From positions 1,200,811-1,264,810 of the forward strand of contig CALYLW010000169.1 of the NCBI GenBank assembly GCA_944989445.1: a DNA stretch of 64,000 nt, written 5' to 3'. The notes beneath the pieces were generated by a model, which saw nothing but the letters and a program-made list of their open reading frames with translations, was not told the DNA's origin and did not search any database. Source of the DNA: Ampullaceana balthica (taxonomy: Eukaryota; Mollusca; Gastropoda; Lymnaeidae). Below, in pieces: positions 1 through 12,228 of this stretch. The stretch's first letter is position 1. The number at the start of each line of letters is the position of its first letter. The position numbers and the translations under genes were made by a program.

Positions 1-649
1 GCCCTTTGTGTATACCAGACAATTTTAAACAGTCAGTCCCCTACCTACTATAATATATGCCAATTACATTCATTTTCATTAATCGGGTAGCCTATATTAT
101 ATAGTATATTTGTATATTAATATTATTAATTAGTCTAATTAGTAGTATTAGTTTCCAGTTTAAACTTCTAAATATTGAGATAATATGAAAGCGGTTTGGT
201 TTGATTAAAATCTTCAAAACCAGAGAGAGAGTTGGAAAAAATTCAAACAGCAAAATATGCATTGTTGATAAATAGTAACCGAATATTATTTAAGAGTGAT
301 CTCCCTTCCAAATTTAGATTGTTGAGTTGTAGTACTTGTAGCGGTGTAAAAGCTCATTCACATTTTGTAAATAAATCTGTTTTGCAAGATGTCCAGAACA
401 GAAAATATTTAAAGATACTGGATTACGCTAAGATGGCTTAAAGCTACATAGCAATAAAAAGCTAACTTTCTGATGTCAAAAATACCCCTTAGCCATATTA
501 ATATTGGCACTGGTCTGCTTTTGTTATAGTATAGTTATAAGTTATAGTTATTATTATTATAAGTTATTTATTATTATAGTTATAGTGTTATACTATAAGT
601 TATAGTCAAAGTCTAATACTAATATAGAATATAGTAGAGTATAATAGAG
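1..649. other. AT-rich DNA without recognised gene
   Basis: An open frame near 232-441 needs a TTG start, and I see no convincing splice context or family resemblance. The stretch 525-650 is low-complexity (TATAGTTAT-like). I can support no gene here. An upstream ureF exon could lie outside the window to the left. Confidence 0.5.
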
Positions 650-969
650 CAGGGGTTTCCAACCTTTTTGTACTCTAGAGCACATTCTAAAATATCGGTA
701 GGGTGGCGGGCACCACCTATTTTTAATCGGCAAACTCCTTCCATTACTTCTCATTTTCCCATGCCCATTATTTATTTTCTTATATTCATAATTTATTGAT
801 AAACAACATTTTTCAATATAAGAAAATTATTATAATTATTCAAATTGCATACACACAGAGAAATGTATTTAACAAAACGTAAACAAAAGTAAACAAAAAA
901 CAAATACAAAGAAATTTTTTTTATAAAAAATAAATACAAATATAATATCAATATGTCAATGTGATCTTT

Positions 970-1640
970 GGCATTGCATATCATTGGCCAGTGCCTCATA
1001 TTTAGGAGAGTATGACAATAATCCTGTTAGCAAACAATCATAAAAATGCTCATCAGTGAGTCGAGATCTATATCTTGATTTTATTAAATTCATGTTTGAA
1101 AACAATGATGCGCATAAATATGTCGAATCGAAAAATGATTAAATTTAATTAATATGCCGCTTTCTTCAAAATTGTGAGCTTTTTTCTGTCCACTGTGTTC
1201 CAAAAGTCCTCTGATATTAAGAATTTTAGCAAAATATAATTCTTAAGGTCCAACATTTCTAACTCTAGTTCTTCTGTCTTACCTTTAACAAAATCTGCAA
1301 TACATGCTGCCATTTCCATTACTACTACATTTATTTGGCAAGTAAAAGGATTAATACAGAAGGAAACAACTGGCTCGACATGTGTAAACTGCAAAAATCT
1401 CTCTTCAAACTCTTTTTTAACACTTGCAGATGCTTAATAAATAATGACCCGTTTAATTCATTGTTACCTAGTATTTTCTTCATATGTGGGAAATGCATGA
1501 GAGAATTGATCTGCAGATGTGATATCAACAAATCCAATTTAGCTTTAAATGACTTTACAGAGCTTATCATTTCAGCTATGTTTTTGTCTTTCTCCTGCAA
1601 CTCCAAATTTAAAGAATTCAATTTTTCCATGATGTCTGTG
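970..1640 (-). pseudogene. hAT transposase remnant (EPM2AIP1/GTF2IRD2-like)
   Basis: Reading the minus strand, the segment starting near 1630 gives LNLELQEKDKNIAEMISSVK followed by SFKAKLDLL and HFPHM. This is the pattern seen in hAT transposases and their domesticated relatives (GTF2IRD2, EPM2AIP1, ZBED5 types). Further along, about 1145-1030, another frame gives STYLCASLFSNMNLIKSRYR then RLTDEH, the C-terminal hAT dimerisation motif. The parts are in different frames with stops between them, so this is a dead copy. Family assignment rests on recalled motif similarity. Confidence 0.75.
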
Positions 1641-1904
1641 AGAAATCCCGAATCAATCAGCCAGCGAGAGTCAGATAGTTCATCATAGTTTTCCTTTTTA
1701 TCGTTTATAAATTTTAGTTTTTATTTGTTCCATTAAACTCACAAATCTTGTAAGAACCTTTCCTTTACTGAGCCAACGTACTTCAGTATGCTGAATAAGA
1801 TCATATTCTTTATCTCCTAATTCGTGTTACGTCAGATGAAGATGTCTCCTAGCTGACTGTCGCGACACGAACGGGGCAGCAATCGCAATGACAACAACGT
1901 TGTT

Positions 1905-2104
1905 CCAGGTGGGGAATGCTATTTGCACATCACTCAATGTACACGCCGAAAACCCGAAGTGAGCCGATGATCGCGAAGCAATCAGAGTCATGTTCCATGT
2001 GTTTTGGTGCCTTCGGCGTTCATCGGCTAAGTTCGTGGTGTTCGTTCACTTCGGGTGCTCTGCATGTACAAGGAGTGATGTGCAAATAGCACTCCCCTTT
2101 CCAG
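1905..2104. repeat. 200-bp imperfect inverted repeat (nested MITE)
   Basis: The left arm GGAATGCTATTTGCACATCA (about 1912-1931) is matched in reverse complement by TGATGTGCAAATAGCACTCC (about 2076-2095). Both ends read CCAG/CTGG-like, and the central part (CCCGAAGTGAGC against GTTCACTTCGGG) also pairs. It lies inside the 650-2378 element, so it is probably a later hairpin-type insertion. No coding potential is visible. Confidence 0.7.
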
Positions 2105-2378
2105 ACTTTCGTGCAAAGTGTAGTCTGGCTCGCCGCTAGACAAGTTGCGACAAGTACTGTCAGCAAACCACTCATACATACAATACCGCAAAAATACGAA
2201 CATATTTAATAAACCTAGGCACTAAAAAAAATTAAAACTCTAAAAAATACATAAAAATAATTCACATTTTTAATTAATGTTTATGAAAAAAATTCTGTGT
2301 CTGTCGAATAATGGCGGGCACATACAAATTGTTCAGCGGGCGCCATGGTGCCCGTGGGCACGGGGTTGGGAACCCCTG

Positions 2379-3999
2379 GTATAGAGTATAGAGTGAGAAG
2401 TATAGACTAGAGTCTATAGTCTAGTAATAAATAAGAACATCTGCCTCAACTAACTACACTTCACTACAGTGTTTACACCTCTTTCACATTTGCGATGCCT
2501 TTTTGAAATGACTCTCCAAAATTGAACTTCCAGTTTCTTGATTTACGGAAAATGTTTTGAAAGTGTAATTACTTAATTTTTATTGACACTTGATTTTTGC
2601 GTGTTGCACCAAAAGCAAATTCAAATGTCTTATCTCTATCAACATCATTTTTAATAAAGGCCTATACTGTCTATAGTCTAAGAAGAGACCCTGGCTTCAT
2701 ACATATTTGAATAGCAATAATAAGTACTATGTTATATTCTAATAAAAAGTCCAGGCCTTAGTTGAATGTAAAATGAAGAAAGTTTTGTGGCAATTATTTG
2801 TTAATTTATTTGTTAAATATTTACAATTGCTTCTTTAATTTTACTATAGATTTCTTCATACTTGTATCAAACCCAACCCCCCCCCACCCCCCTTTACTAA
2901 TTTGCTTTGACCAGGGAAAGTAGACATTAAGAATGATAATAGGGTTTTAAATAATATAATTGCATTTTTCATTGTAATTTTTAAGTGGCACTTTTAAATA
3001 TATATATATATTTTGTGGTGCCAAAGGAGAAAAACTATCCCAATTTTCGAGACTTTAAAAAAATGTCTTATTTCATCATTTGAAATTTAAAAATTTAGAT
3101 AAAAAATGACCAAGTTATTGAATGAAGATATTTATTTTTCTACTATGTACCTTATAATAATAAAATGTGTTGAAATATAGCAAGAACCAAAAATGTTTGG
3201 CCTAAAATTGTAATGAAAAAAATATTTTAAAGTTTTAAGTTCACTGACACCACATTAATTTCATTTTACGAGTTGGCTGAAATAAACATTATTGTGAGAT
3301 TTATTTTTGCCATATTGAATTTCATACACTTTATAGCACATAACTTCACCAGTTTTTTTGTAATGAATACTCACGTTGGTTAACAATAAAATATCAACTA
3401 TTTTTGTCATCATTTGATGTCACCGTCAAAAATTTTATTTTGTTGTTGTTGTTACAGAAACTTTTGCGAGTAATTTATACTTAAAAAAGTAAAGCTTTTC
3501 AAGGAACGTAGCCACATGAACCTCAATTTTCCTAAAAATTTATATAATTTTTAAAAAAAATCACCTTTTAAAAAATTGGTTAGAGTTTTTTTTTAAAGAT
3601 TACGGGTAAACACCCCCCCCATAAAATCAGCTTACAAGATGTAAGGAAAATCTTACTTATAAAGAGAGCTGTCTGTAAAGTCTTAATTTTTTTTCTTTCT
3701 CAAAGCTGTATCAAAATATTTTGACCAATTAATTTGAATTCTCACACGTTTAATTTTTAGAACTTCTAGAATTTAAATGATTCTTATTTATTTTCATTCT
3801 CTAAAACAATCAAGCCACACAATTCAAATTAAATTTATTACCAAATTAGGTTTGAATTAACTTAAAAAAGGTCAGCAAGGGTCATTTTCATGTTATCACT
3901 TTACATCAAAATGTTTCAGAAAATATCTTGTTAGCGTTTTCTATATGTATCAATTTAAAAAAAAAGATACTTTAAAAGATTTCATGCATATTTTTATAG
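2379..3999. other. AT-rich intronic or intergenic DNA
   Basis: No exon with the expected N-terminal UreF sequence was found here, although the first recognised ureF exon (from 4000) needs one nucleotide from an upstream exon. Homopolymer tracts occur at 2878-2892 and near 3610. There is nothing else I can support. Confidence 0.5.
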
Positions 4000-6900
4000 C
4001 ATTCCCAACCGGAGGGTTTTCACACAGCCAGGGCATAGAAGCCTTCATACAACATTATGATCACATTGGCAAAACAAAAGGTAAATTCTTATACATCTAC
4101 TTACTTTAACTTACATCAAAAAGTTTGTAGGTACACAACTACTGGATGTAACAAAAATTGCAGGGGTTAATTTTAAAAATCTATTAGATTATGAACTGAA
4201 TTTTTAACAAAATTAAATACCGTATTTTACAAATTATGAGACGCACCTTAATTTTTAAGCAATTTAAAAAAAAATTACATTTGTGATTTTTAACATTAAA
4301 TTTCAAGTATAAAAAACACCTGAATTATGGAGGCAATTTTTCAAAGAAAAAAGTGTGTCTTTTAGTCCGTAAAATACAATGCTTTCCAATAACAATATTC
4401 CTATTTCAGTACTAGCAGACTGAGAATTAGTTTGGTAATTGGCCAAATCTTGATATTAGTAATTGACTTAAATGAAAAATACCAGTAATATTGAATATTC
4501 TTTTTCTCCTATTTTCCAGACCATGACAGATTACTTAATGCCTTTATTTGTATTTTGGAAAATTCTGGTAAGTGACAGTTAAGCATGTAAAAATTATGGA
4601 GAAAAAAATGTCTTAATTCCAATTCCAGTTGTTTTTGTTTTTTTACCTAATCCCATCTCAAGTACTAGCACCATTGTCTAGTATTAAATTTAACCTTGTA
4701 TTAATCTAACCAAGATCACTTGAACCCTAGCTAACACAAATACCATTGGCTATTCATAAAATTATAGTTCCAATTTAATACTCCATTGTTCTATCACCAT
4801 AAGTCTTAAGTTTTCATACAAAGTCCAATATGGATAACGCAAATTAACTGATGGGGTTATTTCTATTATTTAAGAAATTCCCACAAAATATAGTTGTTCT
4901 TTTAAATGTAGTACTGGTCACTAAAGTATTGTGTGTGGAAAAAGGGGGGGGGGCCTAAAGGGAAGAGTCTATTATGACACATTTTTATACACTCTGAGGT
5001 GCAGCAGCTTTGTTGTGTATTTTCTGGGTGGATCTTTTGCATATACAGACAGGCCTTCCCCATGCAGCATTGACATATGCAAAAATCAATAAATTTGATG
5101 TTTGTTCACATTACCAGAAATATTTATTGTTGGTCTAGTATTAAAATAAATGATTAAAATAACCTGGCATCCACATCACCAGTGATGTAAATAAAATACA
5201 GTTTGATGATTTGAGACAAGATGAGACTTACTTGGCACTCAATTTCTCCCCTGGATATAAAAAAAAGAATTAATATAAATAATTAAATTTAGTTCTGTCT
5301 ACGGTATAAAATTTAATGAATAAAAATTAAATGATACATCTTTTCTGAATCTTCAAACCATTGATGCAACACATCCACAAAACATATCCACATATGAATA
5401 TTAAATATCCACACATCAATGCAACAAGTCTAGAAAAAATACTTACAAAGCTCCTCTATGCATGAACATCATATCCGTACAGGTCATCTAAGCAGAGCCG
5501 CTAAATATATCCACAGGTAAATGTATAACATAAAAAAAGGGTATTAGTAGGCCTGACAGAACGTAACTCAATAGCGAACGTTTCGGCAAAGAGCCTTCCT
5601 CAACGGACTAATAGTACACAAATGAAACGAATATAACGAAATAATAAAAACACTTAGCTGCGGTGAAATCCAAGTAGTCCAGTAGTCCCCATTACTTTAC
5701 TTTAAAATATATCCACACAGCATAAAATTATGATTTCACACCCCATATTCAAAGCTTTAAAACATCTGAGCCTCTTGTATTTACATAAACTGGTCAAGTC
5801 AATAACATTTCTCCCACAGGTTCTCTCCAACTTCCCTTTGTGAGAGCGGCCCATGCAGTCTTCCTGGACTTGTGTACTCAGCCAAGGGATCCAATCAAAC
5901 GATCAACATGCTCAGTTCAAAGTGAAAATGGAACAAGTGATTCACCAGTCAATGAGCTGGATCAGTTGACTGCCAATGGATGTTCTGAATTAAGCTGTGC
6001 CGAATGTTCTTCCGATAGGATGCTAGATTCAACAAAGACCTTGGCCTTAAAACAGCTCGTGGAGCTTGATAAAACATTTGAAGCTTGCTCAACCAACCAC
6101 ATATCCAAACGAGCCAGTGCCAGACAGGTTTTAACATATTTTCAGTTTTTTTTTATTATGGTGTCTATTTATTTTGTTTTAGTAATTTAGTTATAAGGTC
6201 TGTAAAAATAGAATAAATCAAATGTAGTATATATTTTTAATTTAAGATTAGAGCTCTTCAATAAATACAAGTTGTAGATATTATTCCTGTTTAATTTGTT
6301 GCAGTTAGAGTATAATAAAACATGTATTAATCAAACAGCATTGCCCATTTAGAATAAGTTTTAAAATTTAAACAAAAATAATTATTTCTCTACTTTAAAA
6401 ATAACCAAAATTTTTTATTTTGTTTTTAAGTTATAATGTAGGTTTTGTTTTTTGCCTTTATCATCTCAGTTTATATTGTTGTAGATATGTTATTTATTAA
6501 ATCCTTTATATTAACTCGTGGTGTCTGCGGCCGACCTTGCTTGCTTGCTTGCTTGTCGCCAAAACTTTTGATAGATTTTTAACCCACTTGCTCGCAAGAT
6601 AGCGAGCTGAAATTTTGCAGGCAGTTTTGTACCGATGATAAAAACAATGTATCAAAATTTCAGATCGATCGCATGTACCGTAATTAAATTATTGATTTTT
6701 TAGATTATTTTATTTATTCCTATGTATCATGCTATTTTTTGAGATAGAGCGTCGCGGTGCGTATTATATTGAACAACCTTTCTGTCGCGCAATAAGGTGC
6801 GTATTTTACTGACAACACTTTTTATAAACCTATTCCTGATCGGTGCGCATTATATTAAACACGTTTTACGACACAACTGCAATTTTGTATTTTTGGATGG

Positions 6901-8290
6901 TCTTGCGCTGCGTGTTATAATGAACATTCTTTTAGTTACGTCTCATACGTAAAGGATTTATAGTCAAAAACTTGGTTTTTTACGGGTTGTTTTTATTTTT
7001 TGTTTGAAAATAAAATGAATAAAGGGGATAAAATAATTAGCTATTTTATTTATTCCACAATTTTTAGTCTACCTTTCTTTTCGTACTACTAAAATAGTGA
7101 TAGTGAAATATTTTAAAACAGTTTCACCCTTTTACCCAGCTCTAGTCTGAGGCTAATATATTTTCCTTTGAGAACACTTCAATTCCAATTAAAGTGTTAT
7201 TTACCCTTCAGTAACTGAGTTGCCCAGCTAAAGATACAATGTCAATGGCAATGGCTTTAATTAACTTAAACTCTTGTTAAATTTGGATTTATGTTTATTC
7301 AAATGTTTTATTAAGTAATATCGCAGTCACCAATGGGTTGTAACTTTTGATCAGATTCTTACTCTGGAGTGTGGGAATTTATTATTAATCTCACAGGAAG
7401 AAAATAGCACTCCACAACCACATTTTATGTTTTACTTAACTGAAAAGTAAAGATATTTGATTGGAAATGTAACACTGACCAGCTAATTGTTGGTCATAGG
7501 AAACAGATTCAAATTGAATTTGTCTTGATCTCTCAACATCAAATAAAAACAGCTTTTCTTGTATTTCAGGGAAAATCTTTCATTGAAGTTTTCAAGTTGA
7601 TCTACAGAAATCTTTACTTTGATTTGGTGTCCATTTTGTCAGAACTTCCGCATGGGCATCACCCTGTGGTTTATGGAGCAGTCATGTCTGTTATTGGTCT
7701 AGATTCTGAGGCTACTCTAGGATCTTACCTCTTCTGTGTTGTTCGGGGCCTGATAACTTCTGCCGTCAGACTGGACGTTGTAGGAGCCATGGAGGTACAA
7801 GTTATTTAGTATCACTTGATATAAATTAGTTGTGTTTTTTTATAGGTGAAATGAAATATACTCTCAGCACTACTAATTATACTCTTATATAACTCATTAA
7901 ATATACTCTCAGCACTACTAATTATACTCTTATATTACTCATTAAATATACTCTCAGCACTACTAATTATACTCTTATATAACTCATTAAATATTCTTTC
8001 AGCACTACTAATTATACTCTTATATAACTCATTAAATATACTCTCAGCACTACTAATTATACTCTTATATAACTCATTAATCTTTATAAAAAATGCACAC
8101 TCTTTCAGAAATCAAATAATTCTATTCTTTGCTCCACTGTGTCCGTCAACTTGCTTTTATTTCAATATATTGTGTAAAAATATAAATACATGTGTATATA
8201 TATTGCAGATTTAAACTTTAAATTTTCTTTTAAACAGGGACAAAAACTACAATGTGGTCTACAGCAAACAATTCCTGACATAGTAGCCAG
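4000..8290 (+). CDS. ureF: Urease accessory protein UreF (partial, 5 exons)
   Basis: UreF is part of the UreD/UreF/UreG complex that delivers nickel to apo-urease. Exons with consistent GT-AG junctions and phases are 4000-4080, 4520-4567, 5820-6127, 7570-7794 and 8238-8290. The first gives FPTGGFSHSQGIEAF, the diagnostic UreF N-terminal motif. Exon 3 starts GSLQLPFVRAAHAVFLDLC and ends EACSTNHISKRASARQ. Exon 4 gives ELPHGHHPVVYGAVMSVIGL and YLFCVVRGLITSAVRLDVVG, followed by GQKLQ in exon 5. About 238 residues are recovered. The residues before PTGG and the usual C-terminal tail (HD-x-LYSRLF type) were not found, so both ends are incomplete. A TATCTGC-starting exon at about 9188 would add a dozen unrelated residues and stop. 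Exon 3 carries a Ser/Thr-rich insertion (about residues 20-70 of the exon) before the conserved TNH motif. The gene is AT-rich but the frames are undamaged. Confidence 0.88.
4219..4379. mobile_element. Short palindromic DNA transposon (MITE) in ureF intron
   Basis: ACCGTATTTTACAAATTATG at the left is mirrored by the reverse complement of CTTTTAGTCCGTAAAATACA at the right. GACGCACC and GTGTGTC continue the pairing. The unit is about 160 bp with no coding capacity. This terminal motif (CCGTATTTT...AGACGCACC) is a widely dispersed animal MITE type; I do not assign a superfamily. Confidence 0.65.
6495..6990 (+). mobile_element. Dispersed element, family H, copy 1
   Basis: It begins AAATCCTTTATATTAACTCG and ends near GGATTTATAGTCAAAAACTTG plus a TTTTTTACGGG tail. 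Copies at 29175-29450 and 33161-33625 share both ends, and 36868-37370 is an inverted copy of this longer version. AAATCCYTTATAT near the left end is inverted as AAAGGATTT about 30 bp inside the right end, an asymmetric terminal inverted repeat. That layout resembles non-autonomous Helitron2/HINE elements, but the assignment is tentative. The interior (6730-6940) has four degenerate repeats of GGTGCGTATTATATTGAACA. Confidence 0.7.
7856..8080 (+). repeat. 45-bp tandem repeat, 5 copies
   Basis: The unit starts ATATACTCTCAGCACTACTA and ends with ATAACTCATTAA. Five copies fill exactly 225 bp with only a few substitutions. It lies in the ureF intron between the exon ending at 7794 and the one starting at 8238. 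Confidence 0.95.
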
Positions 8291-8699
8291 GTACATTGCA
8301 CTGTTAAACTGTTGAGTTTATTAAAGATTGGATTTATTTTAAGTACAAGGTACATTTGAGCATCAACTATAAGAAACATAATCAAAGTTTTTGTCTGATG
8401 GAAGCTGTTAAATCATTGACCAGTTAAATCATACTTCAAGTTTGAATGAAAATGAATATTAAAACTTATGGCAGCATTGAAGTACTGAAATCTTCTGCCA
8501 ATGTTAAGTAGTACAATGAAAATGTATTCCACTAGATTTGTTTATTCTATAACCCCCCTTCCCCCCATCTTACTCAGTCTCTTTAACATTAAAACAGTAT
8601 GACCTTAAATTTTGTACAAAGAATTTATTTTCTCATTTTTTTTATTCTCTCTCTGTCACTATCACTCACCACCCTGTACATGTTTTAAACAAATGTAAA

Positions 8700-8966
8700 T
8701 AGACAGATATAATAGACAGATATAATAGACAGATATAATAGTCAGATATAATTTACAGATATAATAGACAGATATAATAGACAGATATAATAGACAGATA
8801 TAATAGACAGATATAATATACATATATAATAGACATATATAATAGAAAGATATAATAGACAGATATAATAGACAGATATAATAGACATATATAAAAGACA
8901 GATATAATAGACCGATATATTATACAGATATAATAGACAGATATAAGATACAGATATAATATTAAG
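8700..8966 (+). repeat. 13-bp tandem repeat (AGACAGATATAAT)n
   Basis: About 20 copies of AGACAGATATAAT with single-base variants (for example AGTCAGATATAAT, ATACATATATAAT). The ISVYYICLLYL-type open frame on the minus strand is a by-product of the 13-bp period and is not a gene. Confidence 0.93.
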
Positions 8967-11855
8967 GTCTAGTAGACTTATCATTTCTAAATGAGCAATT
9001 GTAACTATCACCAGAAACAAACTTAAGGACACAAGATGTGTGAGTACAAGGTTTCCACTGGTGGACCTTCTACAGAACACTCAAGACACTTTGTTCTGTA
9101 AACTTTTCTATTCGTAATAAATTATTTTATTGGTTTAAATATTACATGTTCATTATTTGAATTTTAAAGTTAATTTTGTGTTTCCAGTATCTGCAATGTA
9201 CTAGAAATACATCAAAATGTATGAGTAAACTGAGAACAAGTCAAGTTACATGTACTTATAATTAGTCGAGAATTGTCACAGATGACAAATTATTAAATTT
9301 TTTTTAAACATAATATTATGTTGGTTCTTCTTTTGTTTTCTGTTAATGTTGGTGGTATTGTAGATAATGGGCTTTGCTGGGGAGATTGTGTGTGAACTTT
9401 GGCACCATAAGGGAGGGGGTATCATAACTAAGGACTGTGCTGTGAAGAGTTTGATTTTGACTGTGTGAATAGGTGAGTGTGTGAATAGCTGCCGTGGAAG
9501 AAACTTGTTGTAAAAGAGGATCAGGGGCATAGTTTAAAAAAAAAGATTTTGGTCATTAAACATCGTTGATGTGCAACAGTGGAGTATTTGATTTTGTTAC
9601 TGGTGAATGTGGTGTTTGTTGTTACTTGTGGTTGTGTCTGGATTTGTTTTAAGAATTTAGTCGCAGAGCATCACATACTTTCCCATTGCTATCAGTGTGA
9701 CAGAATTTTTGAAAGAAACAGATTTTCAAAGGCCTTTCTGAAATCCCACGATGGGCTGGAAATCTCCTTAGAATTCAAACAAAATAAAAAATATCCTGGA
9801 AAATTAAAAATAAAAAAATTCTCTTAAACTTAAAGTACCCAAAAAATGTTTTCAGAGAGGTAGAGGCCACAAAAATCTTTGTTGACACAGTTTACTGATC
9901 AAAACATCAGTTTGTTAGGAACAGGAATAACTATTTATATATTTGTTAAGCAACACGAAGAGCCTTCAAGCTTTGCATAGCCAAGTGTTTCCATGAGCAC
10001 AGCAGTCCTTGCTCTGTAAATGGATATATAATAATAACCGACTGACTGGACTGTGATTGGACGTACATTAATATTATTTACAAAAACTCGTGAATACAAA
10101 TTAAATTATATATATTTTTTAAGAGGAAGTTATTTTAAAAGATATTAAACCTGATATTTCCTGCCTTGTGGAAATGCTGTAGAGTAAAAATCACAAAGCA
10201 AAGTCAGATTTAGCTGAAAAGAAGTGAAATTCTTATAAATAAAAAAAACAAAAACAAGTCAAATTTTAATTTTCTCAGTGCGTTAATGACTTGAAATAAG
10301 AAAAACGATAGAAATGGATTGTGAATGAACACTTTGCTTAATTGCAACTAAGCGTTGCCTTTGGATGTCTCACATAATGGTGAACAGTGATTGAGGGGGG
10401 GGGGTCGGTCGGGTGTAAAACATCAATGTACGGCATCCTTCCGTCTGCGGGAGACGATGGATTTATCTTCTTAATGTGCAGCTCTTGTGTGGCTGGAGAG
10501 ACCAATCCTAGGATGGCAAAAACTTCCATAATATTTCAACAAATACAGATTGTGTTGAGACAGTTAAAGTCATTCAATAAGAATTTTTAAAAACAAAACA
10601 AACAGCCTACAACATATTAAAAGCAAAGATAAAATAAATTCAAAGCTTCATTGTTGCCATCCACCACGCTTTTCCGTTTTGCTTTCATGAGATAGACGGC
10701 AGTTGATGCGAGGTGGGTGAGAGAGCAGCGTGCATGTCAAGGAAGAATGGATACTTGTACATCCGGGGATTGCTTAAAGGGTAAACCAAGGGGTCGTAAG
10801 GTTAACGAGCAGCTTGCTATTAATTTATTTTTTACATAAAGGGACACAGACTTACGAAAAGGGGGTCGCTGAGGGGGATGCGTCAAATATATATATATAT
10901 CAGGGTGTCGTCACGGCAAAACAGCGGAGCTTTTTCATGGCAGGGGTTCCAAAGATCTCTCTTGGTGCACCGTGGTTGGTGCTGGCCCTGGTTACTCCAC
11001 TCAAAGAGAGGCAACTCAACATGTATGGTAATTTACCCACCCTCCACACATAATATTTTCCGGGAATTATAATATCGTTTAAGCGCCCCTGGTGGCCACT
11101 TGATTAACACCGAATTTCATGACAAACAGAACAACGTCCGTTAAGTCTAGTTGACACTGTACTACTCGCCCAAAGTGACAGCCGGTGGTGGTACTATAAA
11201 TTCCTCAGTTACAAAGTTGTAGTAAGTGGATAGTGAAAGTGGACGCCACAGAATGATGCCCTCTTGCAGAACTTAAATACGGATGACGGTTCTCAATTTT
11301 TTATGTAACATTTTGTAAACAGTCTGTACAGTGATCAAATCAGTCTCATTGAGAACCAGTCGTTAAATTGATTAAGGGAATTCCAACAAAAGGTAAATTG
11401 AGATTTTTTTAAAATACCTACATTAAATGTGATAACTTCCAATTATTTTGATATCCACACTCCACGCCATACACCTCACACACTTGCACCTCACACACGT
11501 GCACCTCACTCCACACTCCGTTCATCACACGCCATACCCCACAACCGTCACACAGGCAGTGGTCCTTAGTCTCAACAAATTTTGATAATGAACATTTAAT
11601 ACGTGTACTGTATTATTACCATTTTTAGACTTATCTGCGCCTATTTCAAGCGTCGAACTGGAACTTCGTCACACATTTATGTCAATAGCTTTTTGGGGTC
11701 ACTGAATTTAGTGGACGTCTTGTAATGGTTACCGATTATTGGCCTAGTAAATTGATTATTTATCCTTAAATTCAGCCGCGTAATGAGCTTGTTGTGGGAT
11801 TGTGGTAGTTTGAGTAACTTGATATGGTTTATTGCACCTTACCCCACCTGCCACC
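8967..11855. other. Downstream of ureF, no recognised gene
   Basis: The missing ureF C-terminal exon should lie here if it exists, but no LYSRLF-like codon run was seen. The open frame at 9579-9827 has a hydrophobic start but no splice or family support. 10400-11050 holds G-rich runs only. Confidence 0.5.
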
Positions 11856-12228
11856 CAATGTTCCCTCTAAAGTTCGTTGGTCCGTGTGCAAAGTGAAAAA
11901 ACTCGTGTGCAAAGTTGTACAACGACCATTATTTCTGCAATATTTAAAATATAAAAAAGGTGCTGCGCGGTAATTCTAAATTGCTGCGTGGCGTTGTGAA
12001 AATTGCTGCGCAGCTTAAAGGAAACATCGTACCCCACCTCCCCCTTCCCTCCCAAAGTTCCCTCTAAGGTTCTTTGGTCCATGTGCAAAAAAACCCAAAA
12101 AAAAACAAACAACTCATGTGCAACGTTGCACAGCATCCAATTTGGTGCAATATTTTACAAAATAATCCTAAACTGCTGCTTGGCGGCAGTCAGAAATCTG
12201 TACGGCCACGCAGCTTAAAAGGAATATT
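11856..12228. mobile_element. Two adjacent copies of a hAT-type MITE (family M)
   Basis: Copy 1 (about 11856-12029) starts AATGTTCCCTCTAAAGTTCG and ends GCGCAGCTTAAAGGAAACAT. Copy 2 (about 12052-12228) repeats the order AAGTTCCCTCTAAGGTTCTT to GCAGCTTAAAAGGAATATTG. The same family occurs at 15842-15936 (fragment), 21553-22048 (interrupted) and 23361-23543 (with 8-bp flanks). The pyrimidine-rich DNA beside each copy is alike, so the pair may have arisen by local duplication. Non-coding. Confidence 0.75.

Larger units (their letters stand above)
650..2378 (-). mobile_element. hAT-type DNA transposon with decayed transposase
   Basis: The ends are inverted copies of CAGGGGTTYCCAACC (650-664, and reversed at 2364-2378), with related subterminal sequence rich in GGCGGGCAC. 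Imperfect 8-bp flanks (642-649 taatagag, 2379-2386 gtatagag, 6 of 8 identical) fit the hAT target-duplication length. The interior carries transposase remnants on the minus strand. A second inverted repeat at 1905-2104 is nested inside. Confidence 0.8.

Noticed and set aside
232..441. 69-codon frame ending KYLKILDYAKMA
   Set aside because: Needs a TTG start or an unseen splice site; no recognised family; could be part of an exon but evidence is too thin.
8742..9080. 112-codon minus frame of ISVYYICLLYL repeats
   Set aside because: Produced by a 13-bp AT-rich tandem repeat; no splice or family support.
9579..9827. 82-codon frame, with KSHDGLE suggesting the UreF C-terminal tail
   Set aside because: Surrounding residues do not match UreF, no acceptor gives the right phase, and the resemblance is a few residues only.
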